Source of the DNA: Ramlibacter tataouinensis TTB310
Lineage (GTDB): Bacteria > Pseudomonadota > Gammaproteobacteria > Burkholderiales > Burkholderiaceae_C
DNA length: 64,000 nucleotides
Reading direction: 5' to 3'
Assembly: GCF_000215705.1 (NCBI RefSeq)
Contig: NC_015677.1
Coordinates: 496,001-560,000 of the forward strand
Position 1 is the stretch's first letter. Each line of letters starts with the position of its first letter. The position numbers and the translations under genes are program-made. This document shows positions 16,256-26,370 of the stretch, piece after piece. The notes beneath the pieces are model-generated. The model had not been told where the DNA came from. It ran no database searches and saw only the letters and a program-made list of their open reading frames with translations.

Positions 16256-16636
16256 TCAGCCGGCGTCGAACGCCGCCCGCAGCCACTCGATGCGCCCGGC
16301 CTCCACCGCCACCACGTCGAAGCGGCAGGGCGGCGGCGCGGGCAGCCGCATCAGGAAATGCCGGGCTGCGAATACGATGCGGCGCTGTTTGGTGCCGCCC
16401 ACGCTGGCGGCGGCGCCGCCGAAGGCCCGGCCGGCGCGCCGGCGCACCTCGACGAAGACCAGGGTGCCGTCGGGCTCGCGCATCACCAGGTCGACCTCGC
16501 CGCCGCCGCGGTGCGGCGTCCGATAATTGCGCGTGACCAGCCGCAGCCCGGCCGCGCGCAGGTGCGCCAGCGCGCGGTCTTCCGCCGCGTCGCCCGCCGC
16601 CTTGGTCGTGCCAACCGCCTTCCCCGGGAGCTCCAT
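16256..16636 (-). CDS. yraN: YraN/UPF0102 family protein
   Basis: A 126-residue protein with the nuclease-like core of the UPF0102 family: AEDRALAHLRAAGL, then GGEVDLVMRE and LVFVEVRRRAG. These carry the acidic and basic residues of the restriction-endonuclease-like fold. The biochemical role of the family is not settled. Its ATG (16634-16636 read leftward) overlaps the ATG of rsmI on the other strand, so the two genes share a CATG tetranucleotide. Its SD-like GAGAAGAGG lies inside the first codons of rsmI. The pairing of yraN with rsmI is common in proteobacteria. Confidence 0.9.
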   Translation of the reverse strand: MELPGKAVGTTKAAGDAAEDRALAHLRAAGLRLVTRNYRTPHRGGGEVDLVMREPDGTLVFVEVRRRAGRAFGGAAASVGGTKQRRIVFAARHFLMRLPAPPPCRFDVVAVEAGRIEWLRAAFDAG

Positions 16637-17567
16637 GAGTGCCTCTTCTCCGGCTCTGTCCTCGCCGCCGTTCGCTTCCGCCCTGAGGGCCGCGCGCGAG
16701 GCGGCCGGTGCGCAGCATTATCCGCAGGGCGCGCTGTACGTCGTTGCCACGCCCATCGGCAACGTCGCCGACCTGAGCCTGCGGGCCCTGCACGTGCTGG
16801 CCCTGGCCGACGCCGTCGCCTGCGAGGACACGCGCCACACCCAGGCCCTGCTGCGCGCCTGCGGCCTGGATCGCCCGGCCGCGCAGATGATCGCCGTGCA
16901 CCAGCACAACGAGGCCGAGGCGGCGCAGCAGGTGGTCCAGCGGCTGCGCCAGGGCCAGCGCATCGCCTATGCCAGCGACGCCGGCACGCCGGCCGTCAGC
17001 GACCCGGGCGCGCGCCTGGCGGCGGCGGCGCACCAGGCCGGCCTGCGGGTCGTGCCCCTGCCGGGCGCCAGCAGCGTGACCGCGGTGCTCAGCGTGGCCG
17101 GCGCGGTGGCCGACGACGGCGGCTTCGTGTTCGAAGGTTTCCTGCCCGCCAAGGCCGGCGAGCGCGACGCGCGCGTGCAGGCGCTGGCGCAGGAGCCGCG
17201 CGCCGTGGTGCTGCTGGAGGCGCCGCACCGCATCGCCACGCTGGCCCAGGCGCTGGCGCCGCTGGGCGCGCGGCCGCTGACCGTCGGCCGCGAGCTCACC
17301 AAGCAGTTCGAGCAGGTGGCCGTGATGGCGTGCGAGGCCTTCGCCGGCTGGCTGGCGGCGGACGCGGTGCGCAGCAAGGGCGAGTTCGCGCTGGTGCTGC
17401 ATCCCTGGTCCCAGGCGCAGGCGGCGGAGTCCGGCGAAAAGCTGCTCGCGCTGCTGGTCAAGGAGCTGCCGCTCAAGACCGCCGTGCGCATCGCGGCCGA
17501 GGCGAGCGGCGGGTCGCGCAATGTCTTGTACGAGCTGGCGCTTCGCATGAAGAAAGACAGCGACTGA
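16635..17567 (+). CDS. rsmI: 16S rRNA (cytidine-1402 2'-O) methyltransferase
   Basis: A 310-residue tetrapyrrole-methylase-fold enzyme. ALYVVATPIGNVADLSLRAL and ACEDTRHTQALL near the N-terminus, then YASDAGTPAVSDPG and LPGASSVTAVLS, are the RsmI motifs. It 2'-O-methylates C1402 of 16S rRNA with SAM. The first 33 residues before the core are an Ala/Ser-rich extension. ATG 16635 is supported by CGGGAG just upstream and by the tight divergent arrangement with yraN. It converges on priA with a 68-bp gap that contains no convincing terminator. Confidence 0.95.
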   Translation: MSASSPALSSPPFASALRAAREAAGAQHYPQGALYVVATPIGNVADLSLRALHVLALADAVACEDTRHTQALLRACGLDRPAAQMIAVHQHNEAEAAQQVVQRLRQGQRIAYASDAGTPAVSDPGARLAAAAHQAGLRVVPLPGASSVTAVLSVAGAVADDGGFVFEGFLPAKAGERDARVQALAQEPRAVVLLEAPHRIATLAQALAPLGARPLTVGRELTKQFEQVAVMACEAFAGWLAADAVRSKGEFALVLHPWSQAQAAESGEKLLALLVKELPLKTAVRIAAEASGGSRNVLYELALRMKKDSD

Positions 17568-17635
17568 GGAGCGAAGGCGGTCGCGGTTGCGGTCAAGCCG
17601 GATCCGGACGGCGGGTGGCCGACGCAGGCGCCGAA

Positions 17636-19684
17636 TCAGACCGCCAGCGGATCCACGTCCACCGCCCAGCGGATCAGGCCCTTCTCGCGCAGCGACAGCA
17701 GCACCGGCTGCCAGGCCGACAGGAAACGCTGCAGCGCCGCGCGCGAGGTGCTTTCCGCCAGCAGCTGGGCCCGCTCGACGTTGGCCACTCGCTGCACCGC
17801 CATCGGAACGGCCGAGTAAAGGACCACGTGCTCCGCCCCTTCCAGGCCCGGGGCCGCCTCGCGCGCGGCGTTCAGGAAAGCCTGGGCCGCCTCCTGGGTG
17901 CGCGCCTCGGCCCGCAGCAGCGCCTGGTAGGCGAAGGGCGGCATGCCGGCCTGTTCGCGCTCCTGGAGCTGCTGCGCGGCGAACGCCGCAAAGTCGTGCC
18001 GCCGCAGCGCCGCGAACAGCGGGTGCGCCGGATGCCAGGTCTGCACCCACATCTCGCTGGCCGCCGCCTGCGCGGCGTCGCGGCCGGCGCGGCCGGCGGC
18101 CTGCATCAGCAGGGCGAACAGCCGCTCGGGCGCGCGGAAGTCGGCGGAGAAGAGGGCGCTGTCGGGGTTGAGCGCCGCCACCAGGGTGATGCGGCGGAAG
18201 TCGTGGCCCTTGGTCACCATCTGCGTGCCCACCAGCACGTCGACCTCGCCGCCATGCACCTGGGCCAGCTGCGCTTCCAGCGTGCCCTTGTGCCGGGTGG
18301 TGTCGGCGTCGATGCGGACGATGCGAACCGCGCCGCCGTCGGGCCGCCGCACGCCGGCCAGCAGCTCGCCCAGGTGCTCCTCCAGCCGCTCGGTGCCGCG
18401 GCCGAGCGGCGCAATGTCCAGGTTGCCGCACAGCGGGCAGGCGCGCGGCACCCGTTCGGTGAAGCCGCAGTGGTGGCAGCGCAGGGTGCGGTCGATCTTG
18501 TGGAACACACGGTAGGCGCTGCAGTGCGGGCAGTCGCTCTTCCAGTCGCAGGCGGTGCAGGCCAGCACCGGCGCGTAGCCGCGGCGGTTGAGGAACAGCA
18601 TCGACTGCTCGCCGCGGGCGATGCGCTCGGCCATCGCCTCCAGCAGCGGCGGCGACAGCACGGCTTTCTTGGGCTGGTGGTTCATGTCCACCACCCGCAC
18701 CCGCGGCAGGGCGCCGGCGCCGATGCGCTCGGGCATGGCCAGCCGCCGGTAGCGGCCGCGCTCGCCGGCCTGCCAGCTCTCCAGCGAGGGCGTGGCCGAC
18801 CCCAGCACCACGGTGGCGCCCTCCAGCCGGCCGCGGTAGACCGCCAGGTCGCGCGCCGAGTAGCGCGCGCCTTCCTGCTGCTTGTAGCTGGGGTCGTGCT
18901 CCTCGTCCACCACGATCAGGCGCAGCCGCGGCAGCGAGGCGAACACGCCCATGCGGGTGCCCAGCACGATGCGCGCGGCGCCGGCGTGCGCCGCCAGCCA
19001 GTGCCGCAGCCGCTGCGGGTGGGTCAGGCCGCTGTGCAGCGCCACCACCTGCTCGGCGCCGAAGCGCGCGACGAACAGCGATTGCAGCTGCGGGGTCAGG
19101 TTGATCTCCGGCACCAGCACCAGGGCCTGGGCCCCGGGGTCGCGCTCCAGCAGGTCCTGCACCGCGCGCAGGTAGACCTCGGTCTTGCCGCTGCCGGTGG
19201 CGCCATGCAGCAGGAACGGGCCGGGGCCGGCCTGCAGCTGCGCCAGCGCCTGTTGCTGCTGCTGCGTGAGGGCGGGGGCGCCCGCCGCCTGGGCGGTGGC
19301 CGGCAGGTCCGGCGCCACCCGTTTCAGCCGGCGCGCCAGCTGCACGGCGTTCAGGCCGCGCAGCTGCACCGGCAGGGCCGCCAGCGCGACCTCGCCGGGG
19401 CTGCGCTGGTAGTAGCCGGCGGCGAAGCCGACCAGCCGCCGCCAGGCCGCCGGCAGCGGCGCCACGCCTTCCAGCACGCCGGCGATGGGCTTCTCGGCCA
19501 AGTCGGCCGGCGGCGGAGCAGCCGCGGGGTCCGCGTCCCACACCACCCCCAGCACCTCGCGCCGGCCCAGGGGCACGCGGACCAGCGTGCCAGGTGCAAG
19601 CGGCAACTCACTCAGGTAGCTCAACGGTCCGACCACGGTGCTGTGGGCCGGCGTGGCGACGATGACGGCCAGTCGGTGCGGCAT
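17636..19684 (-). CDS. priA: Primosomal protein N' (replication restart helicase PriA)
   Basis: A 682-residue superfamily 2 helicase. Walker A is HGATGSGKTEVY, Walker B is VVDEEHDPSYKQ, and the zinc-binding block runs CTACDWKSDCPHC to CHHCGF and CPLCGN. Helicase motifs GTQMVTKGHDF and AGRAGRD follow. It reloads the replisome at stalled forks. ATG 19684 is the natural start. The upstream 359 bp include a perfect DnaA-box match about 95 bp before the start and an AT-rich TTAA repeat 46 bp before it. The sequence looks complete. Confidence 0.95.
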   Translation of the reverse strand: MPHRLAVIVATPAHSTVVGPLSYLSELPLAPGTLVRVPLGRREVLGVVWDADPAAAPPPADLAEKPIAGVLEGVAPLPAAWRRLVGFAAGYYQRSPGEVALAALPVQLRGLNAVQLARRLKRVAPDLPATAQAAGAPALTQQQQQALAQLQAGPGPFLLHGATGSGKTEVYLRAVQDLLERDPGAQALVLVPEINLTPQLQSLFVARFGAEQVVALHSGLTHPQRLRHWLAAHAGAARIVLGTRMGVFASLPRLRLIVVDEEHDPSYKQQEGARYSARDLAVYRGRLEGATVVLGSATPSLESWQAGERGRYRRLAMPERIGAGALPRVRVVDMNHQPKKAVLSPPLLEAMAERIARGEQSMLFLNRRGYAPVLACTACDWKSDCPHCSAYRVFHKIDRTLRCHHCGFTERVPRACPLCGNLDIAPLGRGTERLEEHLGELLAGVRRPDGGAVRIVRIDADTTRHKGTLEAQLAQVHGGEVDVLVGTQMVTKGHDFRRITLVAALNPDSALFSADFRAPERLFALLMQAAGRAGRDAAQAAASEMWVQTWHPAHPLFAALRRHDFAAFAAQQLQEREQAGMPPFAYQALLRAEARTQEAAQAFLNAAREAAPGLEGAEHVVLYSAVPMAVQRVANVERAQLLAESTSRAALQRFLSAWQPVLLSLREKGLIRWAVDVDPLAV

Positions 19685-19778
19685 GGTAGCTCTGCTTAGC
19701 CGCCGAACTTCAGGCGGTTTGCAGGTTTCGGTCTTAAGTCTTTGATTTAAGCCGGCTTTGTCAGCCGTCCCGAGTTTC

Positions 19779-19787
19779 TGTGGATAA
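19779..19787 (-). promoter_or_regulatory. DnaA box (perfect TTATCCACA)
   Basis: On the minus strand this reads TTATCCACA, identical to the strong DnaA-box consensus. A related CTATCAACA lies 11 bp before it. It is about 95 bp upstream of the priA start. Confidence 0.6.
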
Positions 19788-19966
19788 CTTTGTTGATAGA
19801 CCGCGGCCGGCCGGGCCCAAGGCCTGAAAAATCAAGGGTTTGACTGCATTGCCCGCAAAAAGGGCACCGAGGGAAATTCAGCAAAATCAAGCACTTACGG
19901 CAGCTATGGCTTTTGTAGCGCGGCTGCCGGGCGGCGCCGTGACCTTGTGCCCCGCAACATGGTTTT

Positions 19967-19975
19967 TGTGCATAA
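19967..19975 (-). promoter_or_regulatory. DnaA-box match (TTATGCACA)
   Basis: On the minus strand this reads TTATGCACA, which fits the relaxed consensus TTWTNCACA. It has the same orientation as the perfect box 188 bp away. Alone it would be unremarkable; the pairing within one AT-rich gap is what makes it notable. Confidence 0.45.
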
Positions 19976-20029
19976 GTCAAGCCGTGCGGCGCGGCATTTC
20001 CCAGCGGCCCACTTCGGGATGTCCCTGAT

Positions 20030-20049
20030 GCCTGACCGCCGGGTCAGGC
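20030..20049 (-). terminator. Hairpin at the end of hemE
   Basis: GCCTGACC and GGTCAGGC form an 8-bp stem with a four-base loop. It overlaps the hemE stop codon (20044-20046). No T-run follows on the minus strand, so it is a weak or Rho-assisted terminator at best, or an mRNA 3'-end stabiliser. Confidence 0.4.
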
Positions 20050-21144
20050 GCTGGTGCGGCCGCGCTGGCGCCGCGAATGGGCGTGGACGGCATCGACGAG
20101 TACTTTCACATGCTCGGGCGGGGTGTGCTGGCTGATGCCGTGGCCCAGGTTGAAGACATGGCTGGGACCCGTGCCGCCCCCGGTGTGGGGGGGGCCGAAG
20201 CTGTCGAGCACGGCCCGGACTTCGGCCTCGATGCGTTCCGGCGGGGCGAACAGCACGTTCGGGTCCAGGTTGCCCTGCAGCGCCTTGGACCCGCCCACCA
20301 GCTGCCGGGCGCGAGCCAGGTTCACCGTCCAGTCCACGCCCAGGACCTCGCAGTCCAGCTGGCCCATGGCCTCCAGCCACAGCCCGCCGCCCTTGGTGAA
20401 GACGATGCGCGGGATGGGCTGGCCCTCGTGCTCGCGCTTGAGCTGGGCCAGCACGCGGCGGGTGTAGTCCAGGCTGAAGCGCTGGAAAGCGCCGTCGGCC
20501 AGCACGCCGCCCCAGCTGTCGAACAGCATCACGGCCTGGGCGCCGGCCTCGACCTGCGCGTTCAGGTAGGCCGCCACCGCATCGGCGTTGACCGCCAGGA
20601 TGCGGTGCATCAGGTCGGGCCGGCCGTACAGCATGCTCTTGACCAGGCGGTAATCCTGCGAGCCGGCGCCCTCCACCATGTAGCAAGCCAGGGTCCAGGG
20701 GCTGCCGGAGAAGCCGATCAGCGGCACGCGGCCGTCCAGGGCCCGGCGGATCGAGGCGACGGCGTCGAACACGTAGCGCAGCCGCTCCATGCCGGGCACG
20801 GCCAGGGCCGCCACCGCCGCCTCGTCACGCACCGGCGAGGCGAAGCGCGGCCCCTCGCCGTTGGCGAAGCTCAGGCCCAGCCCCATGGCGTCGGGCACGG
20901 TGAGGATGTCCGAGAACAGGATGGCCGCGTCCAGCTCGTAGCGCTCCAGCGGCTGCAGGGTCACCTCGGTGGCGTAGTCCACGTTCGTGGCCAGGCCCAT
21001 GAAGCTGCCGGCGCGCGCGCGGGTGGCGCGGTACTCGGGCAGGTAGCGGCCGGCCTGGCGCATCAGCCACACCGGCGTGTGCGGCGTGGCCAGGCGATGG
21101 CAGGCGCGCAGGAAACTGTCGTTCTTCAGCGGAGCGAAACTCAT
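20044..21144 (-). CDS. hemE: Uroporphyrinogen decarboxylase
   Basis: A 366-residue enzyme of haem biosynthesis that removes four carboxyl groups from uroporphyrinogen III to give coproporphyrinogen III. Hallmarks are [16 protein letters not shown] (about residues 24-39), [19 protein letters not shown] with the key aspartate, [17 protein letters not shown] and the C-terminal [18 protein letters not shown] 21144 precedes the typical [12 protein letters not shown] start. The upstream gene is divergent (start 21196), leaving 51 bp for two promoters. It is followed by the 359-bp gap before priA. Confidence 0.96.
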   Translation of the reverse strand: MSFAPLKNDSFLRACHRLATPHTPVWLMRQAGRYLPEYRATRARAGSFMGLATNVDYATEVTLQPLERYELDAAILFSDILTVPDAMGLGLSFANGEGPRFASPVRDEAAVAALAVPGMERLRYVFDAVASIRRALDGRVPLIGFSGSPWTLACYMVEGAGSQDYRLVKSMLYGRPDLMHRILAVNADAVAAYLNAQVEAGAQAVMLFDSWGGVLADGAFQRFSLDYTRRVLAQLKREHEGQPIPRIVFTKGGGLWLEAMGQLDCEVLGVDWTVNLARARQLVGGSKALQGNLDPNVLFAPPERIEAEVRAVLDSFGPPHTGGGTGPSHVFNLGHGISQHTPPEHVKVLVDAVHAHSRRQRGRTSA

Positions 21145-21195
21145 GGCGGGATTGTCGCAGGCGCCTTCCGCCGCCACGGTGCGACACTGCCGTTC

Positions 21196-22293
21196 ATGAG
21201 CGATACGTTCGAGCAGGCCAAAACCTTTTTCCTGCAGGGCCTGCACCACTACCAGCAAGGCCGCTTCGAGCAGGCCCAGACCCAGTTCGAGGCCTCGCTG
21301 GCGCTGCTGCCGGGACGGCCGTCCACGCTGGCCAACCTGGGCGCTTGCCGGGTGCAGCTGGGCCGCCACGACGAGGCGGTGGCCCTGCTGGACGAGGCGC
21401 TGGCGCAGGAGCCGGGCGACGCGGGCGCCTGGGGCCACCGCGCCACGGCGCTGGCCGAACTGGGCCGGCTGGAGCAGGCGCTGGACAGCGTGGACCGGTC
21501 CCTGGCGCTGGAGCCGCGTTCCGGCCGCGGCTGGGGCCTGCGCGGCAACCTGCTCAAGGACCTGGGCCGCCCCGACGAGGCCATCGCCGCCTTCGAGCAG
21601 GCCGTCGCGCTGGGCCACGAGGTCGACCTGCACCGCTACTTCCTGGCCGGCCTGCGCGGCCAGGCGGCGGCGCCCGCGCCGCCGCGCGCCTATGTGGAGC
21701 TGCTGTTCGACGGCTATGCCGACGGTTTCGACCAGCACCTGGTGCGGCGCCTGGGCTACCGCGCGCCCGAGGTGCTGGCGCAGCCGCTGCGCGCCGCGGG
21801 CGGCGGCGCGGTGGACAGCGCGCTGGACCTGGGCTGCGGCACCGGCCTGTGCGCGCCGCTGCTGCGGCCGCTGGCGCGCCGCCTCACCGGCGTGGACCTG
21901 TCGGCCGGCATGCTGGCGCGCGCGCGCACGCTGGGCCTGTACGACGAGCTGGTGCAAGCCGATCTGGCCGAGCACCTGCAGGCCACCGGGGCGCGGCATG
22001 ACCTGGTGGTGGCGGCGGACGTGTTCGTCTACGTCGGCGCGCTGGGCGCCGTGTTCGCCGGCGCCGCCCGCGTGCTGCGGCCCGGCGGGGTGTTCGCCTT
22101 CTCGGTGGAGGAAGCCACCGGCGGTGCCGAGCTGGAGCTGCGGCCCAGCCTGCGCTACGCGCATGCCGAGGGCGGGTTGCGCCGCCTGGCCGCGACCCAC
22201 GGCTTCGAGGTCATGCGCGCGCTGCGCCAGCCTATCCGCCACGAGCAGGGCCATCCCATCGCGGGCCTGTACCTCTGGCTCACCAAAGGCTGA
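21196..22293 (+). CDS. TPR-repeat SAM-dependent methyltransferase
   Basis: A 365-residue two-part protein. Residues 5-145 contain at least four tetratricopeptide repeats, with periodic A..LDEAL...P pairs, which suggest a protein-binding surface. Residues about 165-320 are a class I methyltransferase: [15 protein letters not shown], then [14 protein letters not shown] (motif I) and [14 protein letters not shown] (post-motif). This TPR-methyltransferase architecture is widespread in proteobacteria. I know of no established substrate, and a protein substrate recruited by the TPRs is a guess. ATG 21196 starts the repeats cleanly; the frame is open far upstream but antisense to hemE. Confidence 0.85.
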   Translation: MSDTFEQAKTFFLQGLHHYQQGRFEQAQTQFEASLALLPGRPSTLANLGACRVQLGRHDEAVALLDEALAQEPGDAGAWGHRATALAELGRLEQALDSVDRSLALEPRSGRGWGLRGNLLKDLGRPDEAIAAFEQAVALGHEVDLHRYFLAGLRGQAAAPAPPRAYVELLFDGYADGFDQHLVRRLGYRAPEVLAQPLRAAGGGAVDSALDLGCGTGLCAPLLRPLARRLTGVDLSAGMLARARTLGLYDELVQADLAEHLQATGARHDLVVAADVFVYVGALGAVFAGAARVLRPGGVFAFSVEEATGGAELELRPSLRYAHAEGGLRRLAATHGFEVMRALRQPIRHEQGHPIAGLYLWLTKG

Positions 22294-22418
22294 GCTTCAG
22301 CTGCCTGAACCAGTCCGCTCCATTTGCTGACACACCGTCACCAGGATTGTCTTTAAGCTTCGCAGCCCGAGCGTGGCCGGCTCCGCTCGACCGCGCCTGA
22401 CGAACAAGGAGAAGCTTT
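22294..22418 (+). promoter_or_regulatory. Leader of the GH2-galT-galK operon
   Basis: A 125-bp gap with AAGGAG at 22406-22411, which supports the TTG start at 22419. A candidate promoter is TTGCTG followed by TCTTTAAG around 22325-22355. No operator palindrome was obvious. Confidence 0.35.
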
Positions 22419-24200
22419 TTGGATTTCGGCTACCCGCGCCCGCAACTGCAACGCGCGCAGTGGATATCCCTCAACGGCACCTGGCGTTTCTGCTACGACG
22501 ACGCCGGGCAACTGCAGAACCCGGCCCAGATCGAGCGCTGGCCGCTGGAGATCACGGTCCCCTTTCCCCCGGAGTCCAAGGCCAGCGGCATCGGCGACCA
22601 GGGCTTCCACAAGACGGTGTGGTACCAGCGCGAGGTCGACCTCAAGCCCGGCAACGACCGCGTCATCCTGCGCTTCGGCGCGGTGGACTACTCGGCGCGC
22701 GTCTGGGTCAATGGCAGCCTGGCCGCCACCCACGAGGGCGGCCACACGCCTTTCTCCGCCGACATCACCCACATGCTGGACCCGTCGGGCCGGCAGGTCA
22801 TCACCGTGCGCGCCGAGGACGACCCGCAGGAGCTGACCAAGCCGCGCGGCAAGCAGGACTGGCAGCTGGAGCCGCATTCGCTCTGGTACCCGCGCACCAC
22901 CGGCATCTGGCAGACGGTGTGGATGGAGCGCGTGCCGCGCACCTACGTCGACAAGATCCGCTGGACCCCGCGCGTGGAGGGCTTTTCCATCGGCTTCGAG
23001 GCGCGCCTGGGGGGCGACCGGGCCGAGGACCTGTCCATGGAGCTGATCCTGCGCCACGAGGACCGGCTGCTCGCACGCGACCGCTACCGCGTGGTCGACG
23101 GCGAGGTCGACCGCTCGATCGCGCTGTCCGACCCCGGCATCGACGATTTCCGGAACGAGCTGCTGTGGAGCCCCGAGCGGCCCACGCTGCTGGACGCCAC
23201 GGTGCGGCTGATGCAGGGCGATCGGGTCATCGACGAGTTCACCTCGTACACCGCGCTGCGCTCGGTCAAGACCCTGCGCGACCGCTTCATGCTCAATGGC
23301 CGCCCCTACGTGCTGCGCCTGGTGCTGGACCAGGGCTACTGGCCCGACACCCTGCTGGCCTCGCCCGGCGACGACGCACTGCGGCGCGACGTGGAGCTGG
23401 CCAAGGCGATGGGCTTCAACGGCGTGCGCAAGCACCAGAAGGTCGAGGATCCGCGCTACCTCTACTGGGCCGACAAGCTGGGCCTGATGGTCTGGGGCGA
23501 GATGCCCTCGGCCTACCGCTTCACCCGCACCGCCATCAAGCGCACCATGCGCGAATGGTCCGAGGTGATCGACCGCGACTACAGCCACCCCTGCGTCATC
23601 GTCTGGGTGCCGTTCAACGAGTCCTGGGGCGTGCCCGAGCTCACCTCGGTGCAGAGCCAGCGGCATGCGGTGGAGGCGCTCTACCACTTCACCAAGACGC
23701 TGGACGCCACGCGGCCGGTGATCGGCAACGACGGCTGGGAGTCCAGCGCCACCGACATCATCGGCATCCACGACTACGACGCCAACACCGAGCACATCCG
23801 CCAGCGCTACGGCGCGGAGATCCAGCCCGAGCAGCTGTTCGACCGGCGCCGGCCAGGCGGCCGCATCCTCACGCTGGACGGCTACCCGCACCGCGGCCAG
23901 CCCATCGTGCTCACCGAGTTCGGCGGCATCGCCTTCCAGCGGCACGCCGACCCGGCGGTGAAGAAGACCTGGGGCTACACCCGCGCCGACACCGAGGAGG
24001 ACTTCGCCCGGCTCTACGAGGGGCTGCTGCGCACGGTGATCCACACGGCCCTGTTCAGCGGCTTCTGCTACACGCAGTTCGCCGACACCTTCCAGGAGGC
24101 CAACGGCCTGCTGTACGCCGACCGCACGCCCAAGGTGCCGCTGGAGCGCATCAAGGCCGTGACCAGCCTGTCGCGCACCTACATCCCCGGGGGCGTCTAG
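22419..24200 (+). CDS. Glycoside hydrolase family 2 (beta-galactosidase/glucuronidase type)
   Basis: A 593-residue GH2 enzyme without a signal peptide. An N-terminal jelly-roll sugar-binding domain (SLNGTWRF near residue 15, VWYQREV, VWVNGSLAATHEGGHTPF) precedes an immunoglobulin-like domain and the TIM barrel. The acid/base is Glu401 in VPFNESWG and the nucleophile Glu500 in LTEFGGIAF. The start is TTG, chosen because AAGGAG lies 8 bp upstream and no ATG fits. The galT gene begins 2 bp after its stop. The context suggests release of galactose from a beta-galactoside, although GH2 also includes glucuronidases and mannosidases. Confidence 0.9.
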   Translation: MDFGYPRPQLQRAQWISLNGTWRFCYDDAGQLQNPAQIERWPLEITVPFPPESKASGIGDQGFHKTVWYQREVDLKPGNDRVILRFGAVDYSARVWVNGSLAATHEGGHTPFSADITHMLDPSGRQVITVRAEDDPQELTKPRGKQDWQLEPHSLWYPRTTGIWQTVWMERVPRTYVDKIRWTPRVEGFSIGFEARLGGDRAEDLSMELILRHEDRLLARDRYRVVDGEVDRSIALSDPGIDDFRNELLWSPERPTLLDATVRLMQGDRVIDEFTSYTALRSVKTLRDRFMLNGRPYVLRLVLDQGYWPDTLLASPGDDALRRDVELAKAMGFNGVRKHQKVEDPRYLYWADKLGLMVWGEMPSAYRFTRTAIKRTMREWSEVIDRDYSHPCVIVWVPFNESWGVPELTSVQSQRHAVEALYHFTKTLDATRPVIGNDGWESSATDIIGIHDYDANTEHIRQRYGAEIQPEQLFDRRRPGGRILTLDGYPHRGQPIVLTEFGGIAFQRHADPAVKKTWGYTRADTEEDFARLYEGLLRTVIHTALFSGFCYTQFADTFQEANGLLYADRTPKVPLERIKAVTSLSRTYIPGGV

Positions 24201-24201
24201 C

Positions 24202-25289
<1,088 letters not shown>

Positions 25290-25290
<1 letters not shown>

Positions 25291-26351
25291 TGGCGGCCAG
25301 CTTCGAAGAGGCTTTCGGCGCCGCGCCGCAGGCGCGCGCCGAGGCGCCCGGCCGGGTCAATCTGCTGGGCGACCACACCGACTACAACGACGGCTTCGTG
25401 CTGCCCGCGGCGATCCCGCAGCGCACCCGCGTGGCCATGCGGCGCAACGGCGGTGCCGATTTCGCGCTGCATGCGGCCGAGCTGGGCCACGGCGCGCGCT
25501 TCGGCCTGGACGCGCCGCCCACCGAGCAGTTCGCGCGCTATGTCTACGGCTGCCTGCGCCTGGTGCAGGATGAAGGCGCGCAGGTCCCCGGCCTGGACAT
25601 CCATGTGGCCTCCGACGTGCCCATGGGCGTGGGACTGTCCTCCAGCGCGGCTCTGGAGGTGGCGACGCTGCGCTGCCTGCGCGAGCTGCTGGGCTTGGGC
25701 GTAGACGACGTGCGCATCGCCCAGCTGGGCCAGCGCGCCGAGATCGAGTACGCCGGCGTGAACGTCGGCATCCTGGACCAGATGGCCTCCAGCCTGGCCT
25801 CCACCGAGCGCGCGCTGTTCCTGGACACGCGCAGCCTGGAGCGGCGCCCGGTGCCGCTGCCGGCCGGCGGCCAGGTGCTGGTGCTGGATTCGGGTGCGCC
25901 GCGCAGCCTGGCGGCCAGCGGCTACAACCAGCGCCGCGCCGAGTGCGAACAGGCGGCCCGGGCCCTGGGCCTGGCGTCGCTGCGCGACGTCCCCGATCTG
26001 GCGGCCCTGGAGGGCCTGCCCGAGCTGCTGCGCCGCCGCGCACGCCATGTGTTCACCGAGAACCGGCGCGTGCTGCAGGCCGTCGAGGGCATCGCTGCCG
26101 CGGCTTTCGGCGCGCTGATGAACGAGTCGCACGCCAGCCTGCGCGACGACTACGAGTCCTCCGCGCCCGAGGTGGACCGCCTGCAGGCGCTCCTGCAGCG
26201 GCATCCCCGGGTGCATGGCGCGCGCATCACCGGTGGCGGCTTCGGCGGCGCCTGCGTGGCGCTGGTGCGCGCGGACAGCGCATCCCAGGTCGCGGCCGAC
26301 GTGCTCGCCGCCTTCGGGCCGCAGGGCCGGCAGCTGGTGCCCATGCCCTGA
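25290..26351 (+). CDS. galK: Galactokinase
   Basis: A 353-residue GHMP kinase that phosphorylates galactose at C1 with ATP. The galactokinase signature [19 protein letters not shown] is at about 22-40, the ATP loop [11 protein letters not shown] near 112, and the C-terminal motif [17 protein letters not shown] near 310. The conserved aspartate is in [11 protein letters not shown]. It is about 30 residues shorter than E. coli GalK, with no motif lost. ATG 25290 overlaps the galT stop. It converges on the GH1-RmlD fusion gene with only 19 bp between. Confidence 0.94.
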
Positions 26352-26370
26352 GCGGGCACGGGCACGGGCC

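Larger units (their letters stand above)
19685..20043. promoter_or_regulatory. hemE-priA intergenic region (359 bp, no gene)
   Basis: This is the only gene-free stretch over 300 bp, and it is clearly more AT-rich than its surroundings. It holds the priA promoter on the minus strand, two DnaA-box matches in the same orientation (19779-19787 and 19967-19975), two copies of AAAATCAAG (19828-19836 and 19883-19891), a TTAA repeat element (19731-19750), a weak TGCCC/GGGCA hairpin (19850-19866), and a hairpin at the hemE stop. Short open frames here have no coding features. It could be a DnaA-responsive control region, or less likely an origin-like element. Confidence 0.6.

Noticed and set aside
16167..19541. 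Very long open frames antisense or out of frame to yraN, rsmI and priA (more than 1100 codons).
   Set aside because: They are Ala/Arg/Gly/Pro-rich shadows created by high GC, with no domain. The genes on the other frames have intact family motifs.
19840..20028. A 62-codon open frame in the hemE-priA gap.
   Set aside because: It has no ribosome-binding site, no recognisable feature, and a composition unlike nearby coding DNA.
19685..20043. Calling this gap the chromosomal origin.
   Set aside because: Only two DnaA boxes, no clear unwinding element, and dnaA, dnaN, rpmH and parAB are absent nearby. It is reported only as a DnaA-box finding.
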